Origin: Apostichopus japonicus
Taxonomy: Eukaryota; Echinodermata; Holothuroidea; Aspidochirotida; Stichopodidae
NCBI RefSeq assembly: GCF_037975245.1
Contig: NC_092565.1
Location: 11,092,499-11,156,498 of the forward strand
Direction of reading: 5' to 3'
Length of the DNA: 64,000 bases
The notes under the pieces were generated by a model that made no database searches, was not told where the DNA came from, and saw nothing but the letters and a program-made list of their open reading frames with translations. A program made the position numbers and the translations under genes. Of this stretch, positions 23,751-36,896 are shown one piece after another (the first letter of the stretch is position 1; each line of letters opens with the position of its first letter).

Positions 23751-25466
23751 TTTGCCTTTGTCGTTTACCTCCATTGCATATATATATATATATATATGCC
23801 ATCCAATCACAACCAAACTTAAAGAAATGGTAAACTATACCATACCATACCATAAATTAAGTAATAAATCCGACATTTTCTTGAAAAGATCTTTTACTTC
23901 TACATGTGTTCACATCTTGAGAACGCTTATTCTTACCTATTTTACTTATTACCAAGATAATAAAGAAATATGATACCGACCTTGACCAGTGGATTCCATT
24001 CTGGAAGCGGTGTTGATAGTGTCCCCGAACAAGCAATATCTTGGTAAAATATAGCCCACTATACCAGCTGCACAAGGCCCTGCCGGAAATGAGTAACAAA
24101 GAGAAAATATCTAATCATTCTTAAATAAAAAGTGTCCACTCATTTTGGTAACCATGCCAACAAGCAGACTACCGTATACCATTTTAAAATTTAACATTTT
24201 TTTAGCATTATTATTATTTTTTTTATTTGTCTTCAAAGTTTATAAAATACTCTTTTTGTTTTTTCTAATGGAAGTTTATGTGATGGATTATGGAACTGCC
24301 CTTCGTCCAAAGATGACGTTCGCATAGTGAACGGGGTATTTTGGTCGAAGATAAAACAAAATTAAATAATCGTATACAGATCATTGGCTATCATGCATCA
24401 GGAATAATAAAATACAAATTTCTTTTGCGAAGGCTGCGCTATCACGTTTAAATAGAGAGATGGGATTTGTCTGAAGAGGGGGGGGGGGGGTGGGGCGGGG
24501 AGAAGGGAGGTTATACAAACTATCTGTTAATTGGGCCTGTACGCGTTAGTATATTGGGGTTTAGGGTCAATGTGTGCGCTGTGATATTTCAAGGGCCACT
24601 GATAGTTACGTCAAGTCAAGTTATAACAAAGTGATTTTCGTTTGTCCATCTGTTTCAACTGGAAGTATTTGGACAAGGGATTTAAGTAAAATCGTCCACG
24701 ATATGTTAATGTACACATGTATGTTTTAATAAGTATATTGAGCTAGGCTCGTTACGTATAGATACTGTCTTCCGCGGTAACCAGGTCGACGGTCGGATAT
24801 AAGCCTCTCGTGTGATGAGAGTATCACTGCATGAAGATGGGTATTGTTAGGTCTAAGCAGTCGCAAATTTTGTTACCCCTGCTGTGGTGGTTTTTGAAGC
24901 ATCTCGCAAATGAAATAAGCCATTTCGTATCCATTTAGAGATGGAGTTATTCATCACAATTCTGATTATTAAAACATGTTTTTCATATTGTAATAACAAA
25001 AAAATGGCGATTGAGTCTGCCTTTTCTTTCAATAAACCCTTTCGAAGAAATCCTTACATACATTTATTGTCTATCGATCCTGTGTGTAGTTTGTGATTTC
25101 ATGCGGTATAGCATAGGATAGAAATATTATTAAAAAAAATAAAGTATGAAGGCCGAACTGTGGTACGTCAACCGAAAATGAATTCCCGAAACTGATAAAC
25201 CTCTGCAGTATCTTTCTACCTTGAAAAATATTAAAAATTTGATTAATCTAATTATGCACAGACTCTTGAACGTGCCTGTAATGAATCTTTACACATTTAA
25301 TTAAGTTAGCAATATACTGCACGAAATTGTACCGTCTTATAGCGTATAAAAACACATCAAGAAAGGGAAAGTGTTTCTGCTATAAGAGCTGCTATAAGAT
25401 AAACTAAACGAAGCATTTGAACATAGCAAAACACAAGTTGTTGTGTATATATGTATCTATATATAT

Positions 25467-25509
<43 letters not shown>

Positions 25510-28500
25510 TATATATACATAAATATATATATATATATTATATGTATAAATATATATATGTATATATAACGAAAATTGGCTTGCAATCGTTCTATGGAGG
25601 GGGCCTAAGGGGAGGGTTTCTCATCACTTTTGAGAAATATTTTGTTTCGGTAAAGGGACTTTAATGCACAAAATTTGCTATCATTTCCATCATTATAACT
25701 ACATTTTTGTAGTATAAAATTAAACTGTTCCCGTTTCGTCCCCGAAAGTTTCCGAAGAGGCACTCTTTCCCGTTTCCCGCTACCTCTGTCTGGCTACGTC
25801 ATTATTAATTAAAGTGGGTGCTCAAACAATCTGATAAATAAACTTGTGAAATTCCTGTACACATGGTGGTGGCACAGATGGAGGGGATTACATTAGTCTG
25901 CATAGGGATGGGGGACGGCCTCTTGTGTCCCTGCCATGATAAGGGCCTGTTTTAACACTTGTTTGTTCTGCTTATATACGAACTCCCATTGCCCATGTTT
26001 ACGCACAATAACCTTGATGATACCTGTTAAATCGGCCTATGTAACTATCTTCATGATTGTGAATGTAAGATCCCATGCACGTAAATATTCTTACAGATTT
26101 ATATAGATTTTGTTTAAGCATTACCTGTATTTATACCAATCTTCAGTTTGAAGTATTCTCCTTCCCGATGTGGTATAGATAGGACATCACCGAGATCCCG
26201 GAGATCCACGGCCAGCGAACAAATTTCATAGACGTGGCGATTTCCGTTTCGATTTGGTAACCCTGAAGAAGACATAAAAACGTACAGGGCAATAACAAAT
26301 TTGAAGTGCAGTGCATGGGTTTTAGGATCTGCAAAAGATTTTCTATAACGAGACAGAGAGGTTTCAGGCGCTGATCCAGAGGGAAGGGTATACAACCCCA
26401 CCCCACACCACCCACGGATTGTCAACCGCACACCAAAATGAAAAAAATATTTATTAGCACAAACTTGCGTTCAGTCGTAATTACAGACCTAACATATAAT
26501 CTAAGTGTCTCAAAATACACCACTTCACGTCTAAATGTTTTTTCATATACTCTGAATTAAGGACCTCCAGACCCCCCTCCCCTCTCCTTCATTAGCGAGG
26601 CTTCAGCAACCTAAGGACCACACCCCCTTCGTTTATAAAATCCTTAATCCGCACCAGCTTCTTTTCAACTTTATTTCTTGTACATTATCCCGCCCTTCAT
26701 ACTTTGCTGATTAACGAATATTTCGCAAGAAACGCCAATGTGAAGGATCGGAGGATTTCTGTTCACCAACAGAAAAAAAAACTATGTTGATTATACAAGA
26801 CAAAATGATACTTGAAATAAATTTCAACTAAAGAGAATGAAACAGAAATCAAAGTACTGTTTGCTACTTTGACTATATAACACCTCTTCTGTACACCACA
26901 CATAATGCCTATTCTTATTAATGTAATAACATCAGTAGCGTTTTCTCAGATGACCTCTAGCTAACACTCGGTCGTCTTCTTCGACCTTTGACTCACTTTC
27001 AGCCCCACCCCCACCCCGTCTTCTCCAGCCCCTGTACTCCTCTGATGCGCAGTGAATTACTGAACTCAATACTTGTACATTTGAATCATAGATAAAAAAG
27101 TTAAACAAAACATGAAGTGAAAGCAAAGCATTAAAAAACATATATATTTTTGATATACCGAGTCTGGAGGCAAAGCCTTGACGAATTTTCAGCTAAGCAT
27201 AAACAAAAACAAAAACTTAAATAACAACAAGCTTCATTTTTCCTATCAAGGATTAGCATTTATTTGGCTTAATAGATGAAAAAGATCCATCTAAGACTTA
27301 TCTTTGAAAAAAAAGTTTTAATATATAAAAATAAAAAAAGTGTAAAACTATACAGAGTGGACTTTCCAACCTCCATAATGTGTTTCCTTATTTAGGAAAA
27401 CATTTCCTGCCCTGCAGGGTTGTAACTGAAAGGTCTATAAATTAATATTCTACATATATTGTTTCAAAGACGCTTAGTAGATGATCAAGCTTACTCGTTA
27501 AAACTACCAGAAACTAAAGATTTGAAACTGACAAAAGGCTTTTGTTACAATTTAGTTGACCCGCGCTCTCTATAGGCCTATATTTCTTCATCTTCTTACG
27601 TGAGCTGCTTACCTAAATTTAAAGTTTTTTGTATTATATTGTTCCCTAACCTTAACAATACCCCGAACAAAAGATTTTCGTCTGAGGACGTGGGTATTCT
27701 TTTGAGATGACATCTGAGGATTTTAATTTGTTTTGTTACAGTTCCTCAATTAGAACACAAAACAACTGCTAACGCACAAAAACAAACACACAATAATACA
27801 TTTTAATTATATATTAATACAAATAAACTTGATTTGGTATCCATAAAACCTTGAAGAAAACGACCTTTTTGTCATAACCTAGCACGAGATGTAATATTCT
27901 CTACTTTTATTTGTATCGTCAGTCTTTTGAAACGAGTGTTTCATTAGCTAGATTAAGAAACAGAAATAAAATTTATAAATAGATCAACTCAATACAATCA
28001 AAATGAACTTTTCAATAAGTTCAGCTTCACCCATGCATCGTTCAAAATTAGATCGGGTTACATTCCGTGATCCTGGTAATTTCAAGTTTCATGGCGGAGT
28101 GGACTACAACTATATATGAGCTAAGGAAGACGTTATTATTAAATTTATTTTGACGCACCAGCCAGTCATAAATAAGTTATCTTTTCAGCATAACTTGGCA
28201 AAATATGACTTATAAATATCAAACATAAAGAAAGTATTTTCTGTCGGGTCACAGCAATGGCAGTCGGGACACTTTTGACGCCTTACTTAATCATTTCACT
28301 TATTTTAAACATTGATATAAGAGTCGATATTTCGACGAATTATGATTGAAAAAATCTAGCCTTGAATTGACTGTTAAATTTGTCATATTCGTGGTGTCAA
28401 CTTCCATGATGCTTAAGTTAAAAGTTGTCTTTACGGGAAAATTATGGGACTTTTTTGGCCGGGACAAGCCGAGATATTGTAGAGTAAAATTACCACCACC

Positions 28501-31500
28501 GCTCATGTCGTCGAACCTTATAGTGACGCCCCTCCAAAGAAGTGATCTCGATAAAAAAAACTAGCAATTTCTTATCTTGATGTTTCCAATAGACAAACAA
28601 CATATAATACGTTATAGAAATGTTATAAAAGCGCATGAAAACAAAGACATGTATAAAAAAGTGAGCTATGAAACATCCCTTGTTTGAAACTAAAACTAGT
28701 ATGTGGTCGATGGAGAGAAAAGAAACACACATACTCAAAACATTAAAACAAAACCAATATCATTCTCGGTTATGCATCAACTCACGCCTTCTTAAAATTT
28801 CCTAAATAATGTGCTAACAGGATCACCAATACAACGCGCACACACATAACCCCTCCCCCCCTTCCAAAAAGAAAATGCTTCGTTTTGTCTTATGTTAGTA
28901 TCACATCACATTACGTTTACCCCCCCCCCCACCCCACCCCACCCCTTCCATCAGCGAAAGTTCGTTATTTCCAAACAGAAGATTACCAAGAACACCCTTT
29001 ATATGTAGCGTAGGACTATGCCATACATTCAATCCATATGCAGCCCCAGTACCGATTAATTTCATCACAGAGTGAAGAATTAGATTTTGGCCTAATTTAT
29101 GAGACAGACTTGTGACGCAAGGCAAGGGACTCTTTCTTCAGATTATATAGGGCAAGAACATTTTAACTATAATAATTATTTTGTTTTTTACAAAACAGAA
29201 CTAGTAAGATGGCATGCTCTCTAAGAAGTAATGTCTGGATGTCAGTTAAATCTGTATTTTGCTCTACTGTTATTAATCATGTTCGTTTTGCGGGTGAATA
29301 AATATCGCAGTTGTTATAGCAACATTACAACCGATCTACTTAAATGTGGAAGTCACCTTTTCTTACGAAATCATTGCAAGTTGAAGAACGGCAGTTCGGT
29401 TCTTGTCATTTAAGATTCATGATGTCTGCTGTTTGAGTACAAAGGAAATATTAATAAATTATAAATGTTGGCGTGCACGTTTTACAAGAATTATTAGGTT
29501 TAAGGGGAAAAACAGATGCAAAGAGATCACTTGTGCTCTCCAAAGAGTCCTTGTAAGTGAGCACAGTAAGTGATTATTGGACTGTTATACTTTCGTACGG
29601 CAGATTAAAGCAATCTATGTGAACAACCTTGGTTCATAAATTAAGAGAAAGTAAGATGAAATGGCAACTGACAAAAATAAAATAACAAGACAATCATTGA
29701 CGTAAAAAAGTTTCAAATTGTTGTTTTTTTTTGTTTGTTTTTTTGTGTGTGTGGCGTGCAGCAAATTTGTATACTTACGAATCGGGCAGGAGACATTCTT
29801 TTCATTAAATGTATCTTGAAGCTTACTATGCACTAAATTCCTTGTTTCTTTGGGTGGTACATGACATCATCCCAGTGACTGAGAAAGTTGCGTTACAAGT
29901 ATATTCAATATTCTAACCAAGTCACTACGTCATATTGTGACCTAATTGGATTCTTGTCACGTTTATTTAGATCTATTTATGCGGATTAAACACCATTTAG
30001 CAGATCCAAACTATCGAGTTTAGCCCAAAACAGATCATAATTTCAAAGCCCGTCGCACACTGCCCGACTGAACGCTGACCGACTCAACTCTACCCGTCGT
30101 GCTCCAGTTTTCAATAGTCGTGAACAACTGACTTCCGAGCACTGCAGGATAGATGGATAAGACCGGCATGCGCCCAACGACCGTCTTCTGTCAACGCTCA
30201 TTTAGGAAAAGAACGTCAGGCAGCCAATTGACCAAGTACCGCTAAATAGTTTCATATAGAGCTGACTCATAATCCGTCAAAATTCCCACTTTTCTTTAAA
30301 AAAATAATTTTTGGAGATAATGCGTTCAAATATCGACAAACAAAGTCGATATTTCCAAGGTAACAGTCGCAATTTCCATGATAGGTCGAAATTTTCCAGG
30401 GGGTTGATCTCCATTTTGTAATCAAACTGTTGAAATTTTGAGCTGATATCGTACCGACTTTCTGACACCTACTATCAAGGGCTGTCTATAGCTAGCAAGA
30501 ATGTTTCTTTCTCTTTGTACTCACTTCTGTTTGTTTTCATTCTAATGTTATTCCAGTTGGAATAAATTGTGGAAAAACTGCAGAATTCAGCCGAACGTTT
30601 CTTTTTAACCTACTTTTAGTTTCGAAACTGTCGCCTATGGCTCAGGCTATGTAAAGTTGATCTGACCGACGATAAACAAAATTTCACAAAAGAGATTCTC
30701 CTCAAAAAAAAAAATAATAATAATTGAAAGAAAGCATAAAAACATAGGGTTTTATTTCTTTTAATTTAAGAAAGAAAGAGAGAAACTGGGAATTAGAAAG
30801 TTCAACTAGAGACATGAAGGCTGCATTAAGATTAACAATAACATTTTACAAAATGCACATGGGGAAAACGTGCTTCGATGGAAAGGTGGTACACAGGTGT
30901 AGTGAAATATGGTGATAGTTACAAGTTCACACAAAACATGAAGCGACCCTTTTCTCTTTTCCTACAGCACATGAAAACTCCGTCGCCCTGCTGCACGGTC
31001 GTTCGACACATGCATGCAAACTTACTTGGTGACTGAAATCTGACTATGGACAGTGAATGATGATATTTGACTCAATGTGCGTCTATAGACTTACCTGAGG
31101 CTAGCATATAAGCATCGTTAATTGTCTCAACTTTATAGGCGTCATATTGGTCCACACGAGAGTCTAAGGCACGGTAGAGTGTATTCAACATCGTAACAAC
31201 CTATCAAAATAAAAGTGTACGTAAGTAGTATTTGGTATAAGCCAAGAGAAGAGAAATGAAAATGTTTAGAAGATATATACTTGACCCCTGATATACCCCC
31301 TTCCCATATACTTTCTCCGCATGGTAACAATGCCTTACATAGATATATAGCTTAATTAAATGACCACGGCTGAGAACTATGACAACTTACCTCAATGGGA
31401 TTGCTCTCAGCGCAAATCTTCACAAAATTATCAACTTCTGAGAAATATATTGTCACAGCTTCGAATGTTTCAGCGTTAAAGTCGCACGAGTATTTTAGTT

Positions 31501-32758
31501 GATCCGCTACTTGCTGTGGTAACATTTGATACAATAATAAATCCGTCCGTTCTCTCTGTGTTTCTAGTTCCTCGAGTTGGGTTTTCATCTCCTCCGACAT
31601 ATCTAACGCTTTTGAGGATAATTTTATCATCACGTATAATGTAAGAGGTGTGCATGACAGAACGAATGACAAAAACATAGCAAATACCGCGGTAGAGGCT
31701 TGCGATGACGAAATTATGACGTCGATTTCTTGTAACAATTGTTGTTCGAGTTTTACTAATATTACTTCAAATTCCGAAGATAAGTTATTGGTAAGGTTTA
31801 ACCATTTTATCAAATCTTCATTCCTATCTTCCGTATAGACGACATTTTTTGTCAATAAATTGTTTTTATAAACCTCTATGGAGCTTAAAAGGTCACTGTT
31901 TACATCGACCCATTTGAAATAAGTTTCCTTCAAAGAATGCGAAAACCGAAAACTCGTCTCTAGAGACGATTTTCCGCGAAGACACCGCAATAATTGATCT
32001 GTATACAGCTTCATCTCATATCGATCCGATATAAGCAATCGGAAAGCACCGATGATTTTGAGAATTTCCAGTTCTTCCTTATATCGAAAGAAATAATAAT
32101 AACTGACCACCATTTCCGACAACCGTCCAAGGATGACCTTCCGAATATCGCCAATCAGTTTTGCGGTTATCGATTCAATAATAAGGCTATACCGGTGTTC
32201 ACACTGCTGTGGATCTATGCTACCAGCTATAACGTCTTGTCTCAACTTTGACAGAATATATGACTGAAATTCCAAGACATCGTTTCCTGAATTCTGTATT
32301 TCGTGAAGACCAGAATCAGTTTCTACGATTTTCTCAAAAAGTGAAGATGCGCTGAAATTTTCTGGTAATCTAAGGTGCAGAGAGGCATAATATCTTTCAC
32401 TCTGTAAATGAATCACAACAGATCGAGGTATAGTTTGTTCCATGATTCCTCTAAGTTTTGTTTCGCTTTTGGTTAAAGAGACAGCGTCTACGAAATGAAA
32501 TATCGCCAAGGGTATTAAAATACTGAAAGGTACCAGAATATACACTATTATCTTCAAAAGGTGAAACTTTTTCGGTTTTACGGTTTCTTCAATGCTATTA
32601 CTCCGTAGACGTTTACTTGTAGATGTTTGTGAACGATATATCGGGTGAATATCATCATCTCCCCTGTTCGGTGTCCGAAACATAACGGAAGATGATACCG
32701 TATGAATATTATCTTCGCTCGATGCCAGCGATATATCGATATCAGGCTTATGTTGCAT
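19521..32758 (-). CDS. NIT-domain membrane guanylate cyclase (full coding region, six exons)
   Basis: This enzyme makes cGMP from GTP at the membrane under control of an extracellular NIT (nitrate/nitrite-sensing) domain. Exons in transcript order: 32758-31391, 31200-31095, 26262-26125, 24079-23981, 21415-21321, 19601-19521; 1,887 nt, 628 residues, all phases consistent. The start ATG has an in-frame TAA 12 nt upstream. Layout: cytoplasmic N-terminus 1-66, first membrane helix about 67-90, NIT-like helical domain about 105-345, second helix about 355-378, signalling coiled coil 380-412 with [13 protein letters not shown], cyclase domain about 430-615. Cyclase residues seen: purine-recognition Glu481 (KVET) and Cys553 (CLFGDT), metal Asp485, and Asn560 and Arg564 in NTASRME. 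The first metal position is Glu441 (FSE) where FSD is usual. There is no kinase-homology domain. NIT-GCs are known from invertebrates and have been linked to nitric oxide signalling in an annelid; the ligand here is not shown by sequence. Confidence 0.9.
21321..21415 (-). CDS. NIT guanylate cyclase coding exon 5
   Basis: Residues 571-602, with [13 protein letters not shown] and [11 protein letters not shown], matching the end of class III cyclase domains (R-I-H-V-S then RG-x-x-x-VKGKG). Acceptor TTTCAG, donor GTATGC. Phases fit exons 4 and 6 exactly. Confidence 0.88.
21740..21819. repeat. (AT)n microsatellite
   Basis: An uninterrupted dinucleotide run of about 80 bp within guanylate cyclase intron 5. 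Confidence 0.97.
22615..22655. repeat. Short G-tract-ended repeat fragment
   Basis: tgcagtggcgtagcgaaagt followed by a G-rich tract matches the ends of the G-tract family seen at 17 kb and 56-59 kb. Only a few tens of bases are recognisable. Confidence 0.5.
23600..23800. repeat. AT microsatellites alternating with a 72-bp duplicated unit, plus dispersed flank
   Basis: Three (AT)n runs (about 23633-23674, 23706-23746, 23779-23797) are separated by two copies of a segment containing catttgcctttg and gtttacctccattgca, 72 bp apart. The 5' flank (23600-23640, tactatgcgccaagatatcg then acaatcaaccaaagg) recurs in reverse orientation at 54035-54074, again directly beside an (AT)n run. Confidence 0.9.
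23981..24079 (-). CDS. NIT guanylate cyclase coding exon 4
   Basis: Residues 538-570, with [25 protein letters not shown]: the Cys that selects guanine and the Asn/Arg pair of the active site. Acceptor GGCAG, donor GTCGGT. Confidence 0.92.
25443..25570. repeat. Imperfect AT-rich microsatellite
   Basis: TA repeats with interruptions (tatgtata, taaatata) in guanylate cyclase intron 3. Open frames here encode only Tyr/Ile runs and are not genes. Confidence 0.95.
26125..26262 (-). CDS. NIT guanylate cyclase coding exon 3
   Basis: Residues 492-537, with [14 protein letters not shown] and FKLKIGINT, the middle of the cyclase domain. Acceptor TTCAG, donor GTAATG. Preceded by a 4.8-kb intron. Confidence 0.92.
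26263..31094. other. Guanylate cyclase intron 2
   Basis: A 4.8-kb intron. It contains C-rich patches (26569-26584, 28848-28861, 28920-28945) and no recognisable gene or transposon protein. The other introns lie at 31201-31390, 24080-26124, 21416-23980 and 19602-21320; the last has C/G-rich patches near 20815-20880 and 21118-21142. Confidence 0.7.
31095..31200 (-). CDS. NIT guanylate cyclase coding exon 2
   Basis: Residues 457-491, including the purine-recognition and metal motif [10 protein letters not shown] (the usual form is KVETIGDAYM). Acceptor GATAG, donor GTAAGT. Confidence 0.92.
31391..32758 (-). CDS. NIT guanylate cyclase coding exon 1
   Basis: Residues 1-456: N-terminal tail, both membrane helices, the whole NIT domain, the coiled coil and the first strand of the cyclase domain (VTIYFSE). 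It ends ATTGAG before donor GTAAGT. A single 1.37-kb exon carries the complete sensor. Confidence 0.93.
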
Positions 32759-35700
32759 TGTCGTCGATTATCTATAATCAATTACAGATCCAGCAATAAA
32801 ATATCGATTATTGCATGTAAATCGTTTGTTTCCAGATAACGATTTGCGTTGGGCGAAAGATACAATACCGGTATTTTAGTGCGCAAAAATGTTCCTTTGT
32901 TGTTGAAGCAATTGTCTTTAGTTTTACGTTGACCTTTATGAACAAATCCAATCTGTTGCCCTCAAAAAATATTGGGGTGTGAACTAATCCAGAACTCGCA
33001 TTTGTTCATACTGTATAATTCCTGCCACTATTTAAACACGCATTACAACTGTAACTTGAATTAAAATTTAACAACAAATCTAAAAAATAAAATACAAAGT
33101 ATATAAATAAAAACACACACAAACAATCAGACAAGCAGAAAACCCCTGAGACTACGAAATGTTGACACGTAATCCATAATATCTGTAAATTAGTTTTAAA
33201 AAAAACTGTTATTTTTTCTTTCTACAAGTTCGCCTTAGTTGTACTGAAACGTTGATGCAAAGAAGGAAAAAATGGTGAAGGAAAATAAAAAGGAGGTAGA
33301 ATCCGACATATTAAATATGAATCTACTATAAATGATGCGTTATAACTTGTTCTACGCCCACAGTTAGATTAAACAACGTCATATTAATAGACAATGCTGC
33401 AGAACTAGTGAAGATGGTGACCACTCTTTGAGATATACAACGATAAATGAACTCAATGATTGTCCTTTCAAGTAACTACTTTGTTAGCCTATAATTTACA
33501 ATAAAACGTCGAGTTTTTAAAAAAATATTTTCATCGTTACATAAAAACCCGTTACGTCATCTTCCGCCACAAGATTCCCTTTGTATTACTAAAATTGAAT
33601 TATCATTTCATCTTTATACTGACCAAATTCATCCAAGTAATTAACTGGGTCGTTCCATCTACATGCGCTATGGATGATATAATAACATGTGGTAACATAT
33701 TACTAACGATAAATGGCAATAACATCATCCACCCGACCCTTATTTGCAAAGTAGGCTAGGGTGACATCGGTCACCGTCTTACATTTGGATGAAACTCGAT
33801 TGAGAGCACTGAGAATATTTTACAAGCTACAAGCCACCATTTACTGTAACTTAGTAACATAATCATATGATTCTGTTTCTTTGAACAGAGACCAGATGTA
33901 ACGTAATCATAACAACCAGCTTTTCTTTTAATAATGCTTGATGAAATGTACGCATAGTGAACACCAAGTTAATCGAACGACCAACATCCGACAAGTTGCT
34001 GAGTTTACAAGCAAGTCACCTATCGACACCGGCTACGACAAATCTTCACCCACAGCAGCATATGTACAGCAATGCAACTGATCAGATCGCTTTAATGAGA
34101 TAAGACTTTGAACCGATATAAAGAATACTTTCACTAAACACCCTTCCGAGTGGAATTTAAAATAAACTAGCTCAATACATATATAGATTTCTAAGCGAAG
34201 TAGACATGTTGTCCGCAAAATGTTAAGAATAATAATACATCGCATCTCTCCTTAACGCGACCGACCTATTTTTCAGTTGTAAAACCTGCATAACAATACA
34301 ATTTCCTCGATCCAGTTGTGTATCCGTAGCCTTGACATCGTCACGTTGCATGTATCGACACGTCATAAAGTGACGTCAAAACAAAGTATGTCCAAGAATG
34401 AAAAATGAGATGATTTACAAACAAGTCGAAAATTATCCTTAAAAGCACGAGTCATTTCACCTTAGACACACACACACATACATATATATGAGATTTTGCG
34501 TGAGAACCTGTCGAGAAATGGTTAGCTATGACACTCCGTAATAAGAAATACATGATCACAAACTATCACAGTCAAAAGATACCATAATTTAACCACAATC
34601 TGCAGTACTGCTTCCGTTACTTGATTCGTATCGGTATCGGAGAGAGAAAATTATATTCCGAAAGAAACTCAAACTCCCAGTAAATTGTTATTATTACATT
34701 TGATTGAAGTTCGAGACACTCAACCACTACCAGTGCTCATGCCTTCAAAGATCTATACAAAGCGATACACTAGCATACTACTTGTCGTGTGTGGGATAAG
34801 TGAACCGTGAATGAAGGTGAAATTACGGTATCGCATTAAAGCCATCGTAAAGAAACATCAACAACTCACGACTTTGGTGTTAGACTATTTCCCGATTTGA
34901 CTCTGCCATAGTAGGTATCTGAAACGGGCGAAAAGGAGGGGGCGGAGGAGGGGGTGGAGGTTGTTTTGACCCCCTTTTCCCCATATCAATTTGAGTTTTC
35001 GACCAAACCGAGTCAAATTTCAGGGAATGCCCTCTTTTGGGGGACGCTGAACAGATTTCGGACAAAATTGTTGAATACTAATGACAAGACATTTCATTTT
35101 TCGGAGATTCGAATGTAATCAATTTGTTAACATATATTAAAGAACACCCTTGTTAACTAAAACTGCAACAGCAATGGTTCAGAAGTTGAAACAGTGGTTG
35201 TCTTTTTAATCGGATTGATTGACCTTATTTGTAGACAAAGAAGGTAATCCATGTGGCCCTTGTTTGATTTGTCGAAACTAAAATGGCAATAATTTTGAAC
35301 AAAAATCATACACGGACCAATAAATAGTTTTTATAACAGGCTGGTTTCACACACACATACACGTAAAGAAACATATAAGAATTCACACAAAGTAATCAAC
35401 AAACGTATAATAATTACTGAACTTGTTAAAATCATTTTATTTGCAATCTTCATTTGAGCATCCTTGCTTTTAACAGGGGAGGGGATTACTAGTTCACCAA
35501 TTGGTGCTAGAGGTAGAGATAAGCTGGAACGGGGAGCACTATAGTCCCCTCGGTTAACTGAAAATAACAAGACATCAGTAAAGTACATAGCACACAAAAG
35601 GATAACACATCTATTTTCTCCTCAGTACACAAACGGACACATTTTGTACCAGGATAATGATTATTTACTTTTATCAGTTTATACCTCATTGCTCCCAAGG

Positions 35701-36250
35701 CAATGAGCTACTTTAATCAGGGTTGAAAAATTGAGCCTAGTTATGGCTTATCTCAGTTGTCATGGCAACAGATGCCAAGTTTCTATATTTCTCCCTCTGT
35801 CTGATGCATATTTTATCAAATAAAATGAATGCCCTGATAAAATCATAAATTAACCTATGAATAAAACAGTCATTAAAATTAACATGTATTTAAAGAAGGA
35901 AAGGAGAAACAAAAACAGGAGAAAATAATATATAAACCTTCCCCCTCCCCAGACCCCCTCCCCAGACCCCCTCCCCCACCTTTGAAATCCTGTGCACACC
36001 ACTGAGTCTTTCAGTTATGCATTGGAAATGCCTGTGCTGGAATTTGGAGTAAGATGGATTACCTATTAGATAATACCTTGTAAACTAACTTTTACCAGAA
36101 AGAATGATCTTTGACGAGAACTATAACTTACTACTAACCATTCTACAATGGAATTAGTGTGTCATTAACAGAATAAAATTAGTTTGCATGCAACTATTAA
36201 ATAAAAGGAACATGATTAATATATCAAGGATTGTACAAATCTTTGCTCTT
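32759..36250. other. Intergenic region between guanylate cyclase and SRP72; no gene seen
   Basis: This contains the upstream region of the guanylate cyclase gene and AT-rich sequence. A G-rich patch at 34935-34965 and a C-rich repeat at 35936-35985 (three tandem copies of about 14 bp with cccctccccaga) are the only structures noted. Untranslated exons of the cyclase may be here but cannot be recognised. Confidence 0.5.
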
Positions 36251-36256
36251 ACCAGA

Positions 36257-36545
36257 CTTGGAAGTACCAGTTCAACAGTTTGAGCATGAGTGCATTGAGA
36301 ATTCCCCTATATAATGAGGTATGAGTACAATACTACCATACTAAAATACTGTATCTATAGCTATACTTTCAAAATACCGGAGTATGCGTACAAATCCAGG
36401 AGGGAAAATACCAGTTTAACTACATGTGTATGAGTACATTGAGAATTCCCTTTGTTGATGAGTATGAGTGTACTACTATTATACCGTATCTATACTATAC
36501 TTTCAAAATACTGAAGTATGAATACAAATCCAGGAGGGAAAATAC
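36257..36545. repeat. Two-copy tandem duplication, unit about 150 bp
   Basis: Both copies contain accagtt, gagtacattgagaattcc or a close variant, actttcaaaatac and aaatccaggagggaaaatac. The first is 36257-36408 and the second about 36409-36545. Copies differ at many positions, so the duplication is not recent. Confidence 0.8.
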
Positions 36546-36896
36546 CATTGTCTATAAGGGTGCACAAAACTATATTGAAATACACCCATAAGTACAGACT
36601 CACTACAAGTCTGGGCTATTACCAATGAACTTGTAGGAAGTCAGGGCATACTTCGGAGTGCATGGCATACTATAAAACTGTTTGACGAGAATTAATATTA
36701 GTAACGATTAATCTGACCTTGGGGGTGGGTGGGGGGGGGGGGGTAAAGAGCCAACATTCATATATCCATAAACTACATGAAAAAGGAAGTCTTAACTTTT
36801 TCCAAAGTGTTAGACTTCTTCTCCACCATTTCAAATCAAACTTGCCTATAGCAGAGAAACTTAAGCTCTGCACTATTATGGGATTCAAGTACAGAA

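Noticed and set aside
21718-25664. Tyr/Ile repeat frames
   Set aside because: Translations of (AT)n microsatellites in guanylate cyclase introns.
31650-32781. Other frames within guanylate cyclase exon 1
   Set aside because: Shadow frames of the 456-codon exon, which has the conserved protein and a defined start.
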